Source: JAHEJX01 sp041605955 (GTDB lineage Bacteria > Actinomycetota > Acidimicrobiia > Spongiisociales > UBA5794). Taken from it: 12,341 nucleotides of DNA. The stretch is taken from contig JBFIXI010000087.1 of assembly GCA_041605955.1 (NCBI GenBank), positions 1 through 12,341 of the forward strand. The letters are read 5' to 3'. The position numbers were made by a program, and so were the translations under genes. The notes below the pieces were generated by a model. The model saw only the letters and a program-made list of their open reading frames with translations, searched no databases and was not told the DNA's origin. Of the stretch, positions 1-6,010 are shown piece after piece (positions within the stretch are counted from its first letter, which is position 1; the number at the start of each line of letters is the position of its first letter).

Positions 1-137
1 CGGCCGTCGGTGGTTCGCTGGCGGCGCTCGGCGAAGGCGGGGGACTGGCGCTGTCGCTCGTGGTCGGTGCCGTGTTGCTGTACGCCGGCTACCGCGTCGC
101 CGTGGCGGCTCGCCGTGATGCGCCGGCCGGCGTCTGA
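1..137 (+). CDS. C-terminal end of a membrane protein (5' part outside window)
   Basis: An open frame enters from the left edge (first full codon at base 3) and ends at TGA 135-137, giving 44 residues. A Gly/Ala-rich stretch is followed by one clear hydrophobic segment (about residues 15-32, LALSLVVGAVLLYAGYRV) and then a short Arg-containing cytoplasmic-type tail ending RRDAPAGV. This looks like the last transmembrane helix of a polytopic transporter such as an MFS permease, but one helix cannot identify the family. The gene converges on the EamA transporter, with 15 bases between the two stop codons. Seen: open frame and helix. Inferred: transporter. Confidence 0.55.
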   Translation, partial: AVGGSLAALGEGGGLALSLVVGAVLLYAGYRVAVAARRDAPAGV

Positions 138-139
138 GG

Positions 140-164
140 CCGGTGGATCGGCTCAGCGCACCGG
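140..164. terminator. possible bidirectional stem-loop between convergent genes
   Basis: CCGGTG (140-145) and CACCGG (159-164) form a perfect 6-bp inverted repeat with a 13-nt loop. It spans the junction where the left-edge gene and the EamA transporter converge. There is no T-tract, so this is only a weak terminator candidate. Confidence 0.25.
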
Positions 165-1055
165 AACGGTCGGGGAGCGGCTCTCGGCCCTGTTGGTCAG
201 CACCACCCCGGCGAGGATGAGCACGCCGCCGATGCCGATGCCCAGTTCGAGGCGCTCGTCGAGCAGCAGCATGCCCGAGAAGAGTGCGATCAGGGGCACG
301 ACGTAGCCGACCAGCGACGCCATCGTCGCGCTGACATGGCGGAGGAGCCAGTAGTAGAGAAGGAACGGCACGACGCTGCCGACGACGGTCAGGTAGGCGA
401 TGAGCGTCCATCCCCACGTCGAGATCCCGGTCGGGATCCCCTCGGTCGGGAGCATGACGGCAACGATCAGGACGGCACCCATGGTGAACTGCATCCATGT
501 CAGTTCCATCGGCTCGTACGTGCCCGGGCGGCTCTTGGTGTACACGCTCGCCCCTGAGATCGACAGCACGGCCCCGATCGACAGGATCGCGGCGAGGAGG
601 GGGCGTCCACCTTCTCCCAGACCGCTGTCACCCGAGAGCAGCAGCAGGGCAACCCCGGCAAACGCGACGAGCAGACCGATGACCTTGGCGCGGTGGAGGG
701 GTTCGTCGGGGAGGAGGTAGTGGGCGACGATCGCCGTACCAAGCGGGATGAGGGCGACGATCAGTCCGACGAAACCGGCCGATGCGTATTGGTAGGCGAC
801 CGTGAAGAGGACGAACGGTGTGGCGAGCTGAAAGGCGGCGGCCACGACGCCGGTGTGCCAGCGTTCCCGGTCACGGCTCGGCGGCGTGCGACGAGCGAGC
901 AGCAACCCGTACAAGAGGACGGATGCGAGCAGTGCCCGGATCGCCGCCATGCCGATCGGCGGCACACCGGCGGTCAGCGCCGCACGGGTTGCGACCCCGG
1001 TGGTTCCCCAGGCGACGGCGGCCCCGATGAGCGCCGCCCAGATGCGCAGCTGCAT
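153..1055 (-). CDS. EamA/DMT-superfamily transporter (drug/metabolite exporter-like)
   Basis: This 300-residue protein is almost entirely hydrophobic. It has the two-repeat, roughly ten-helix layout and length of EamA permeases: repeat one about residues 8-137, repeat two about 152-287. Family-typical features are the start RIWAALIGAAVAWGTTGV, an ARALLAS-type helix 2, the repeat-two segment LTWMQFTMGAVLIV, and the ending of the second repeat GGVLILAGVVLTNR. Members export amino acids, nucleosides or other small metabolites across the inner membrane; the substrate cannot be told here. The ATG at 1055 is supported by a TAGCCT hexamer exactly 6 nt upstream, which suggests a leaderless transcript. 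It is divergent from the hypothetical gene at 1106, with 50 bases between the starts. Nothing appears missing. Confidence 0.9.
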   Translation of the reverse strand: MQLRIWAALIGAAVAWGTTGVATRAALTAGVPPIGMAAIRALLASVLLYGLLLARRTPPSRDRERWHTGVVAAAFQLATPFVLFTVAYQYASAGFVGLIVALIPLGTAIVAHYLLPDEPLHRAKVIGLLVAFAGVALLLLSGDSGLGEGGRPLLAAILSIGAVLSISGASVYTKSRPGTYEPMELTWMQFTMGAVLIVAVMLPTEGIPTGISTWGWTLIAYLTVVGSVVPFLLYYWLLRHVSATMASLVGYVVPLIALFSGMLLLDERLELGIGIGGVLILAGVVLTNRAESRSPTVPVR

Positions 1056-1061
1056 CAGCGC

Positions 1062-1067
1062 AGGCTA
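1062..1067 (-). promoter_or_regulatory. candidate -10 hexamer for a leaderless transporter mRNA
   Basis: On the minus strand TAGCCT lies 6 nt before the ATG at 1055. A TANNNT hexamer at this distance places transcription start at or next to the A of ATG, the arrangement known for leaderless actinobacterial mRNAs. No Shine-Dalgarno sequence is visible. The inference rests on position and motif only. Confidence 0.4.
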
Positions 1068-1093
1068 GGGCCGGCCCCGACAGGGTCGGCCGG

Positions 1094-1099
1094 TACGCT
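1094..1099 (+). promoter_or_regulatory. candidate -10 hexamer for a leaderless hypothetical-gene mRNA
   Basis: TACGCT is followed by 6 nt (GCGGAC) and then ATG at 1106, mirroring the arrangement of the divergent transporter. No ribosome binding site is visible. Between the two hexamers lies a GC-rich dyad (CCGAC AGG GTCGG) that could be an operator or chance. Confidence 0.4.
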
Positions 1100-1105
1100 G
1101 CGGAC

Positions 1106-1948
1106 ATGTCCGGACCGAACACGCCTCCCCGCATCTTCTGCATTCCCGCCACCGAGGCGCCGGTTGTTGCGGTGCTGCGCCGCGGCCCGACCGACTGGGC
1201 CCACGTCGGGCGCTGGGATACGGCGTCGGACTCGTACGAGCCCGGCTCCTGGTTCCACGGCAGGCTCTTCCCGCAGAAATGCGACCTCTCGCCCAATGGT
1301 CGCTGGCTGGCGTATTCGGCCATGAAGTCCGGCGCGGACTGGCCGGGCGGTGAGATCTACGAGGCGATCTCGCGGTTGCCCTGGCTGACCGCCCTCGCCG
1401 CTTGGGAGGCGGGCACGACGTATACCCGAGGGATCCATTTCGACGATGAGGCCGGCACGTCGCAGATCGGCGAGCCGGACGTCGGCGACCCGTCGCCGGC
1501 GCTGCGCCTCTACGGCGTCAAGCTCTACGGACGCAACCAATTCGCCGTCGAGCGGCGGCGTGGCTGGGTCGAGTCGGAAGACACGCCGCCGCGGGAGGCC
1601 GGCGGCCACTGGGACGAGAAGCGACGGGTCGAGATGGTGAAGGCGCAGCCGGGAACGGGGAACCCGCTCGGCCTCCACGTGTCGGGGAGCTACGCGGGGT
1701 TCCGCGAGATGCCCGACTACCACGAACCTGCCGAGTACTTCCTCACGTCCGGGGGCGACATCCACGTTCTCGATGACGTGCAGTGGGCAGACTGGGACCG
1801 GGCGGGCCGCCTCCTCGTCGCCACGAAGGACGGCCGCCTCCAGGCGAGGGTCCTTGACGGATTCGACCACGAGGTCGTCTTCGCCCACGACCTGTCCGGC
1901 ATGACCCCGGACCCGCAACCCCCACCCGCAAAGGCCACCAAGTGGTGA
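1106..1948 (+). CDS. conserved-type hypothetical protein, beta-propeller-like
   Basis: This is a 280-residue soluble protein with no signal peptide or membrane segment. I do not recognise a named family. It is rich in Trp, Asp and Gly and has WD/Kelch-like turn motifs: LSPNGRWLAYSA around 61-72, and WADWDRAGRLLVATKDGRL around 227-245, where short strands end in Asp-Gly or Gly-Arg turns. This suggests an incomplete beta-propeller or beta-sandwich. The last dozen residues are Pro/Lys-rich and probably disordered. The start is supported by the TACGCT hexamer 6 nt upstream. A 367-codon minus-strand frame also covers this gene, but it is Arg/Val/Leu-rich antisense of ordinary coding sequence and is not credible. 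The gene is solidly coding; its function is unknown. Confidence 0.75.
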   Translation: MSGPNTPPRIFCIPATEAPVVAVLRRGPTDWAHVGRWDTASDSYEPGSWFHGRLFPQKCDLSPNGRWLAYSAMKSGADWPGGEIYEAISRLPWLTALAAWEAGTTYTRGIHFDDEAGTSQIGEPDVGDPSPALRLYGVKLYGRNQFAVERRRGWVESEDTPPREAGGHWDEKRRVEMVKAQPGTGNPLGLHVSGSYAGFREMPDYHEPAEYFLTSGGDIHVLDDVQWADWDRAGRLLVATKDGRLQARVLDGFDHEVVFAHDLSGMTPDPQPPPAKATKW

Positions 1949-2003
1949 GGCATCCTCATGTGGCGGATACGAGGCTGAGAGGTCTCCGCGGCTCGATAGC
2001 CTG

Positions 2004-2249
2004 TTGGGTGCCCAAGAATGGGACTTGGAACACTGGAGCGGGGTCTTGGAAACAGAATCGGAGAGGGCCGAGCGCCACGAGCGGGAGCGCCAGGATGAGC
2101 GAGAACGCGCCGATCGGCAGCGTATTGAAGAGCGAGAACGGGCTGAGCGGGAACGCAAGCAAGAACGAATGCAGGATGATCAACGGCGCGAGCAAGAGCG
2201 ACGGCAACACGGCCGAGAGCGAACCAGCCAAGACGGTTCCGACGATTAG
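2004..2249 (+). CDS. possible Glu/Arg-rich low-complexity protein (strand uncertain)
   Basis: A TTG-initiated frame encodes 81 residues: a short WDLEHWSGVLE start, then an almost uninterrupted Glu/Arg/Gln/Asp helix (RAERHERERQDERERADRQ and onward), ending SQDGSDD. It would form one long charged helix. No ribosome binding site precedes the TTG. The DNA carries in-phase copies of GAGCGAGAACG at 2097, 2130 and (one change) 2145. The opposite strand is also open (GTG at 2267 to stop at 1956, 103 residues) and reads as a very hydrophobic protein. Base composition by codon position favours that minus-strand reading, whereas the amino-acid repetitiveness favours this one. I would not rely on either without homologs. 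The rest of the 1949-2495 gap holds the leader described next and nothing else I can name. Confidence 0.28.
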   Translation: MGAQEWDLEHWSGVLETESERAERHERERQDERERADRQRIEERERAERERKQERMQDDQRREQERRQHGRERTSQDGSDD

Positions 2250-2456
2250 CCGGTCGGGTGTGCGCACCGTCGCTCGCGAGGTTTCAGCGGTTCGATCGTG
2301 ACCATGGTGTGAGTCGTGAGAACTGCGATGAGGCCGGGGTGACCGAGTCGAGGTGTCGATCTGGTATCGTCATGTCAGCTGCTTCGGCGGCGACTCACTC
2401 TCTTCTTGTTCTCGGACCGGATTGCGCCTGAGTTGGTACCGGAACAACTGACTCCA

Positions 2457-2487
2457 GAGAAGCACACGGCTTCTCGTGCAGAGAGGC
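2457..2487 (+). promoter_or_regulatory. candidate bistable RNA leader controlling the first RRM gene
   Basis: Three 7-nt segments stand in a row: GAGAAGC (2457-2463), GCTTCTC (2469-2475) and GAGAGGC (2481-2487), separated by 5-nt loops ACACG and GTGCA. The middle segment can pair perfectly with the first. It can alternatively pair with the third, with one G-U pair. The third contains the GAGAGG ribosome binding site of the RRM gene, 9 nt before its ATG. One fold frees the ribosome site and the other hides it. A TATCGT hexamer at 2365-2370 could be the promoter, giving a leader of about 120 nt, and a further small hairpin (AGTTG 2431-2435 with CAACT 2445-2449) lies inside. The pairing is seen directly; regulation is inferred. 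Confidence 0.45.
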
Positions 2488-2495
2488 GATCCGCC

Positions 2496-2750
2496 ATGAA
2501 CATCTATGTAGGCAATCTCCCGTTCGACGCGACCGAAGCGGACCTCCGCTCGTTGTTCGCCGACTTCGGGCCAATCACTTCGGTTGCGGTCATCGCTGAC
2601 CGTGACACCGGCCGTTCCCGCGGGTTCGGGTTCGTCGAGCTCGGCGATGCTGCGCTTGGCGGGAAGGCCATCAGCCAGCTTGATGGCAATGACTGGAACG
2701 GGCGGCAGCTCACGGTCAACGAGGCCCGGCCTCGCGCCACCAGGTCCTGA
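2496..2750 (+). CDS. single-RRM RNA-binding protein (first copy)
   Basis: This 84-residue protein is one RNA recognition motif and little else. RNP2 is IYVGNL (residues 3-8) and RNP1 is RGFGFVEL (42-49), both with the aromatic positions that stack on RNA bases; a short basic tail follows (RPRATRS). Such stand-alone RRM proteins in bacteria (the cyanobacterial Rbp type and actinobacterial relatives) bind single-stranded RNA in the cytoplasm and are often cold- or stress-induced. I chose the ATG at 2496, where GAGAGG lies 9 nt upstream and the RRM begins at once. The frame is open further upstream, but those 30 codons are unlike an RRM protein and contain the structured leader. A second RRM gene of identical length lies 465 bases downstream. 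Family confidence is high; targets are unknown. Confidence 0.9.
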   Translation: MNIYVGNLPFDATEADLRSLFADFGPITSVAVIADRDTGRSRGFGFVELGDAALGGKAISQLDGNDWNGRQLTVNEARPRATRS

Positions 2751-2966
2751 CCGCCGACACAGACGCCATCGCCACCGAGGACGCCTCTTGGCACGCGGGA
2801 TCCTTCTCGTCGTGTCCACAGTGCTGTCTGGTGATGCGGCGTTGTCTGTGATGCGGCGATCGGAGATGGACATCCACTTGGCCCATGCGCACAACATCGG
2901 GCCCTTCAAGGACAAGAAGGATCGAGGTCGAAATGGCCGGAGTCGGCAGCGTCGATCATTCGACGG

Positions 2967-3166
2967 ATGACGTTGCTCAACTCATTGGTCCTCGGGGAAC
3001 CGTGTGCGGTGACGACTTGCGACTCGCAGGTGGTCATCGGCACGTTCCTCGGGATCGAGGACGCCCATGGCGACCGATCCACCTCGTCAGATCACCGGAT
3101 CGCACATACTCGATCCCGATCGGATCGGTGCTTTCGACCTCGGGACCGAGTCGTCGTGCCGCGTGA
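2967..3166 (+). pseudogene. possible small Sm/SH3-barrel-like gene with a one-base frameshift
   Basis: From ATG 2967 the frame reads MTLLNSLVLGEPCAVTTCDS, then a VVIGTFLGIEDAHGDR segment to about 3076. Continuation in the next frame reads IHLVRSPDRTYSIPIGSVL and stops at TGA 3164-3166. Adding one base between 3076 and 3077 would join them into a 66-residue protein. Its strand-turn-strand pattern (V-TT-S--V-GTFLGIE--HGDR--LVR) resembles Sm-like or SH3-type small barrels. That resemblance is by eye only. The start has no good ribosome site. It sits between two RRM genes, so an RNA-related role is conceivable. The break could be a real mutation or a sequencing error. The flanking stretch 2751-2966 holds no gene I can support. 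Confidence 0.35.
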
Positions 3167-3215
3167 TCCCCGACTGATCCGACATCTCCGGCTCGTTGTG
3201 TCAGAGGAGGAACCG

Positions 3216-3470
3216 ATGTCCTGCAACCTTCACGTCGGCAATCTCGGCCGCCATACGACCGCGGACGATCTATGGGTGATCTTCGCCAAGCACGGCGCGG
3301 TCGTCGACACCGAAGTCATCACCGATCGCTACAGCGGCAGATCGCGTGGGTTTGGCTACGTCGAGATGGCGTCTCCCCAGGACGCCGAGGCTGCCATCGA
3401 GTCGGTCAACGGTCATCTTGTCGATGGTCGAGGCATGACCGTGGCAGTCGCCATAGAACGTCACCCATGA
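3216..3470 (+). CDS. single-RRM RNA-binding protein (second copy)
   Basis: This is another 84-residue one-domain RRM protein. RNP2 is LHVGNL (residues 5-10) and RNP1 is RGFGYVEM (44-51); the loop before RNP1 (DRYSGRSRG) parallels DRDTGRSRG in the first copy. The two therefore look like paralogs that have diverged substantially elsewhere. The start at 3216 is fixed by a strong AGAGGAGG 5 nt upstream; the longer open frame from 2967 belongs to the separate disrupted gene. Unlike the first copy, its ribosome site is not obviously sequestered. Its stop overlaps another ATG (ATGA at 3467-3470), discussed under findings. The expected role is binding single-stranded cytoplasmic RNA; no target can be named. 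Confidence 0.9.
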   Translation: MSCNLHVGNLGRHTTADDLWVIFAKHGAVVDTEVITDRYSGRSRGFGYVEMASPQDAEAAIESVNGHLVDGRGMTVAVAIERHP

Positions 3471-3675
3471 GACCCACCGCAGCACGCCCAATCGACGGCG
3501 GACGCCAGCGATGTCTCAGCTGCGGTCACCAGCGCAGCAGGCATCACGGCCCAGCGCAGTGCACGGTCCCCAAATGGGATGGTGCCGTCGCCAGGAGCGC
3601 GCAGAATGCGGACTCCATCAGGACATCATCGCCGGAACCCCTTGACCAGCCACTGACCCGAGGTGGCGTCGGTGT

Positions 3676-4014
3676 CTACGGCTCCGGGTCGATGGCGTCC
3701 TCTTCGGCCAAACGCACGGCGATCTCGGACATGAGCTTCACGTGCGCCCGGTCTCCCTCCATCCCGACCCTACGCGTGCCCAGGTCGTCGAGAACATCGG
3801 CGAATCCGTACACCACCAAAGTGTCATGCTCGTGGACTGCGGTGTGGCCCCGCGGCGCACCCAGGAACGTGCCGTCCGCCCGGCGAATCCCCAACACCAG
3901 CACCCCCTCGTCCGGAAGGTGCAGCTCGGCCAACCGGTGTTCGGCCCACCAGCTGTCAGCCTCCACCCCGAGCTCAGCCACCGCGTGATTGGCTGCCAGG
4001 TCGAGCAGCTGCAC
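3676..4014 (-). CDS. TrkA C-terminal (RCK_C) domain protein, N-terminally truncated remnant
   Basis: The 112 residues are essentially one RCK_C domain: LAELHLPDEGVLVLGIRRADG at about 28-48, LGAPRGHTAV at 51-60, then HDTLVVYGFADVLDDLG at 63-79, which carries the conserved ending of the fold, followed by an acidic tail. RCK_C domains bind small ligands and regulate K+ channels or transporters. In actinobacterial relatives the domain follows membrane helices and a linker ending in a DxRDYxxLLxLA-type motif. Here the frame upstream reads TRLELRD, then TAG (4015-4017), then VQLLDLAANHAVAELGV, so the stop sits where a Tyr codon would be expected. No membrane helices are found further upstream. The GTG at 4014 is only the first start after that stop and lacks a well-placed ribosome site. 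It is probably a pseudogene remnant. It lies downstream of the SRPBCC gene on the same strand. Confidence 0.6.
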   Translation of the reverse strand: MQLLDLAANHAVAELGVEADSWWAEHRLAELHLPDEGVLVLGIRRADGTFLGAPRGHTAVHEHDTLVVYGFADVLDDLGTRRVGMEGDRAHVKLMSEIAVRLAEEDAIDPEP

Positions 4015-4268
4015 CTAGTCCCGTAGCTCCAACCTGGTGGTATGTCCTTGGGAGAACCGGACACTCTCACCGCCGGCGCCGAGCAGCTGTCGACCTGCGA
4101 CCGCATCGTGCCCGTGCCCGTCGTACCGAGTGGCGAGCGAGCGCTGTGGCTGGGCGAGACGATCCACAACCAGACCTTGGCGGCGTGACGTAGTCGAGCT
4201 ACGGCGACGTCTCGACCGATCGCACGAGCAAACGGCGGGGAGGGGCCGTGCGCATCTTCGTTGTTGTC

Positions 4269-4721
4269 TCAGCTCAAAGCATCCGGCGCGAGTCGCTCGA
4301 GATAGCGTCGAGCACCCTCGACGGCGCGACGCGCTTGCGGCTGGAAGGCAGCGTTGAGGATCGGGGCGAGGGGCCGCAGCCACCCCGGCGGTTTGGATCG
4401 GTTGCGAAAAGTGATCGAGGTGCCTCCGCCCTGCGGCTCGAAGGTCAGCGAGTCGACCGACCACAGCCCCCAGATCGAACCCTCGTAAGTCACCATCTCG
4501 CCGGGTTCGACCGCAGTCAGCGTCGATCGCGCCGTCATCCGCAACGGCCCTCGTCGAATCGTGGACACGTACGTGGACCCGGGGGTCAACCGGTCCCCGC
4601 CCGTGCGCCCGCTGGCGGTGACATTGGGATTCCATCGGTAGAGCTCCGCCATGTCGGCGAGCTTGGCGAAGACCACGTCGGGGGGCAGGGCAACATCGAG
4701 GTGGCCGGTGAAGGCAATCAC
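4269..4721 (-). CDS. SRPBCC (START-like) family protein
   Basis: With the GTG at 4721 the protein has 150 residues, the usual length for a stand-alone SRPBCC (polyketide cyclase/dehydrase-like) domain. It opens with a strand, FTGHLDVALPPDVVFAKLAD (4-23), typical of the N-terminal beta-strand and first helix. It continues through MTARSTLTAVEPGEMVTYEG (62-81) and SLTFEPQGGGTSITFRNR (91-108), and ends in a long C-terminal helix (QARRAVEGARRYLERLA, 129-145), as the helix-grip fold requires. Members bind hydrophobic ligands in a central cavity; no ligand can be predicted. The frame is open further upstream, but those codons look non-coding. A GTG at 4748 is the alternative start, and neither has a strong ribosome site. 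The gene is divergent from the alkyltransferase-like gene. Confidence 0.7.
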   Translation of the reverse strand: MIAFTGHLDVALPPDVVFAKLADMAELYRWNPNVTASGRTGGDRLTPGSTYVSTIRRGPLRMTARSTLTAVEPGEMVTYEGSIWGLWSVDSLTFEPQGGGTSITFRNRSKPPGWLRPLAPILNAAFQPQARRAVEGARRYLERLAPDALS

Positions 4722-5013
4722 TCGGCCACCCAAAAGCCGTACGGCCACCCGTGCGCCATCGCAAGACCCTACCGGCTGGAGTCGACCTGGCCCGGCACGT
4801 ATTGGAAACGAGACCTGCGTCGCTCCCGAGCCCGACGGTGGTGTTTCGTCTACCGGTAGCTGCGACCAGTGCCGCATCAGTTTCACGTTCTTGCCGTGGT
4901 GATCATCGCCGGCACTGGAGAAGACACCCCGCCGGTGGTGTCCATGAATCAAGTGAGCCGGCGTTCGGTCGGCGGCCCCCTGCTGGAGCGACAGCATCGT
5001 GGAGGTCGTGACA
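4722..5013. other. 292-base divergent intergenic region
   Basis: This lies between the divergently transcribed SRPBCC and alkyltransferase-like genes. The only structure I can point to is an inverted repeat GACACC (4923-4928) / GGTGTC (4937-4942) with an 8-nt loop, a possible operator dyad. The ribosome site GGAGGT of the downstream gene occupies 5001-5006. Open frames on both strands here lack start signals and family resemblance. Confidence 0.3.
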
Positions 5014-5334
5014 ATGCCGTCCGGTCACTTGCCCAATCCGCCCGAGGAATCCACTGACTTCCAGTGCGCCGTGGTCGCCGTCGTTGCGTCGCTTCAAGCA
5101 GGTGACCTCGCCACGTATGCCGAGGTTGCCGCCAGGCCCGGATACCCCGGATCGGCGCAGACCGTAGCCAACGTGCTGCAACGGGTTCCGGATCTCCCCT
5201 GGTGGCGGGTAGTCCCATCATCTGGCCGGCTCTATCGCACTCATCGCCCCACCCAGGAGCCCTTGTTGCGCGCCGAGGGAGTCGCCATCGACGACGCCAC
5301 CAGGATCGCTCCGAGATCGGCCGCCTCGAACTGA
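5014..5334 (+). CDS. alkyltransferase-like (ATL) DNA-binding protein of the MGMT family
   Basis: This 106-residue protein has the DNA-binding domain of O6-alkylguanine-DNA alkyltransferase: FQCAVVAVVASLQAGDLATY (16-35), the helix-turn-helix AEVAARPGYPGSAQTVANVLQ (36-56), and PWWRVVPSSGRL (62-73). Active MGMT has PCHRV at the last site; here Trp63 replaces the alkyl-accepting Cys, as in ATL proteins (PWHRV), so it should bind lesions without repairing them and mark them for excision repair. Two further changes are unusual: Trp64 replaces the conserved His, and Gln49 stands where MGMT and ATL carry the base-flipping Arg finger (human Arg128). Tyr35 matches human Tyr114. The start is fixed by GGAGGT 7 nt before the ATG. 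A hairpin follows the stop directly. Confidence 0.8.
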   Translation: MPSGHLPNPPEESTDFQCAVVAVVASLQAGDLATYAEVAARPGYPGSAQTVANVLQRVPDLPWWRVVPSSGRLYRTHRPTQEPLLRAEGVAIDDATRIAPRSAASN

Positions 5335-5352
5335 CCGGCAGCCGATTGCCGG
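5335..5352 (+). terminator. stem-loop just after the ATL gene
   Basis: CCGGCA (5335-5340), loop GCCGAT, TGCCGG (5347-5352) is a perfect 6-bp stem beginning at the first base after the stop codon. There is no T-tract, so it is a possible GC-type terminator. The remaining 5353-5565 holds more GC-rich self-complementary sequence (for example TGGGG and CCCCA around 5404-5440) but no gene I can support. Confidence 0.35.
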
Positions 5353-5578
5353 CCCTGGTCAGGACCTTCGCCGCCTGGCGAGCCGGCTCCCGGCAGGAGC
5401 AGCATGGGGTGAGACCACGCCCGGGCTTGCCCCAGCACGGTCGTTTGCCGGGGCGGAGGTGACGACTGATGCATTGCGTGGCGCAGATGGCTCTCTTGCG
5501 GATGCTGGCGCTCCACGCCCTCAGCGGGCTACACGATCAGAAGATTGCAGCTCGCCGACGACCCGAAAGGAGCCTGAT

Positions 5579-6010
5579 GTGGGCATTGCCTGGGGCCTGA
5601 TTGTCCTTGGCTTGTCACTGCTGGCCTGGGGCGGGCAGACCATCTCGTGGTTCGCTCCCGAAATGGCCGAGCGGCTGTCGCTGACCGAGGCAGAGGATGA
5701 TGTAGAGCCGACCTTCTATGCCGACGTACGCGCCGAAGCGCTGTGGGACACCTTCACCCTGTGGGTCCCAGTCGTCGCCGGTGCGCTGCTGGTTGCAGGG
5801 AATGACGCCTGGTCGTACTTCGGACTGGCCGGAGGTCCGGTCTATGTGTACTTCGCCGGTCGGGGCGTGATGGCGCGGCGCGAGATGCGGCGACGCGGTC
5901 TCCGGATCGGAACTGCCGAGAGTCTGAAGTCTGCCTACCTCTTCTTGGCGCTCTGGGGGGTGATGGGACTCGTAACGCTCGTGGCTGCTGCCTCAGCATT
6001 GGCGTCGTGA
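5579..6010 (+). CDS. small integral membrane protein of unknown function, about four helices
   Basis: The 143-residue protein starts at GTG 5579, fixed by AAAGGAG 6 nt upstream; an earlier in-frame ATG at 5459 would add 40 polar residues and bypass this clear site. Membrane segments are at about 3-21, 57-74, 80-95 and 119-141. Between helix 1 and 2 is an acidic loop (LTEAEDDVEPTFYADVR, 35-51) holding most of the conserved-looking polar residues, and between helices 3 and 4 an Arg-rich loop (ARREMRRRGLRIG, 99-111) that should be cytoplasmic. I recognise no named family or catalytic motif. The stop (TGA 6008-6010) overlaps the ATG of the next small frame by one base, suggesting translational coupling if that frame is expressed. 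Confidence 0.75.
   Translation: MGIAWGLIVLGLSLLAWGGQTISWFAPEMAERLSLTEAEDDVEPTFYADVRAEALWDTFTLWVPVVAGALLVAGNDAWSYFGLAGGPVYVYFAGRGVMARREMRRRGLRIGTAESLKSAYLFLALWGVMGLVTLVAAASALAS

Noticed and set aside
1055..2158. 367-codon open frame on the minus strand
   Set aside because: It is antisense to the hypothetical gene at 1106-1948, is dominated by Arg/Ser/Val/Leu from mirrored codons, starts in a repetitive tract and has no domain resemblance.
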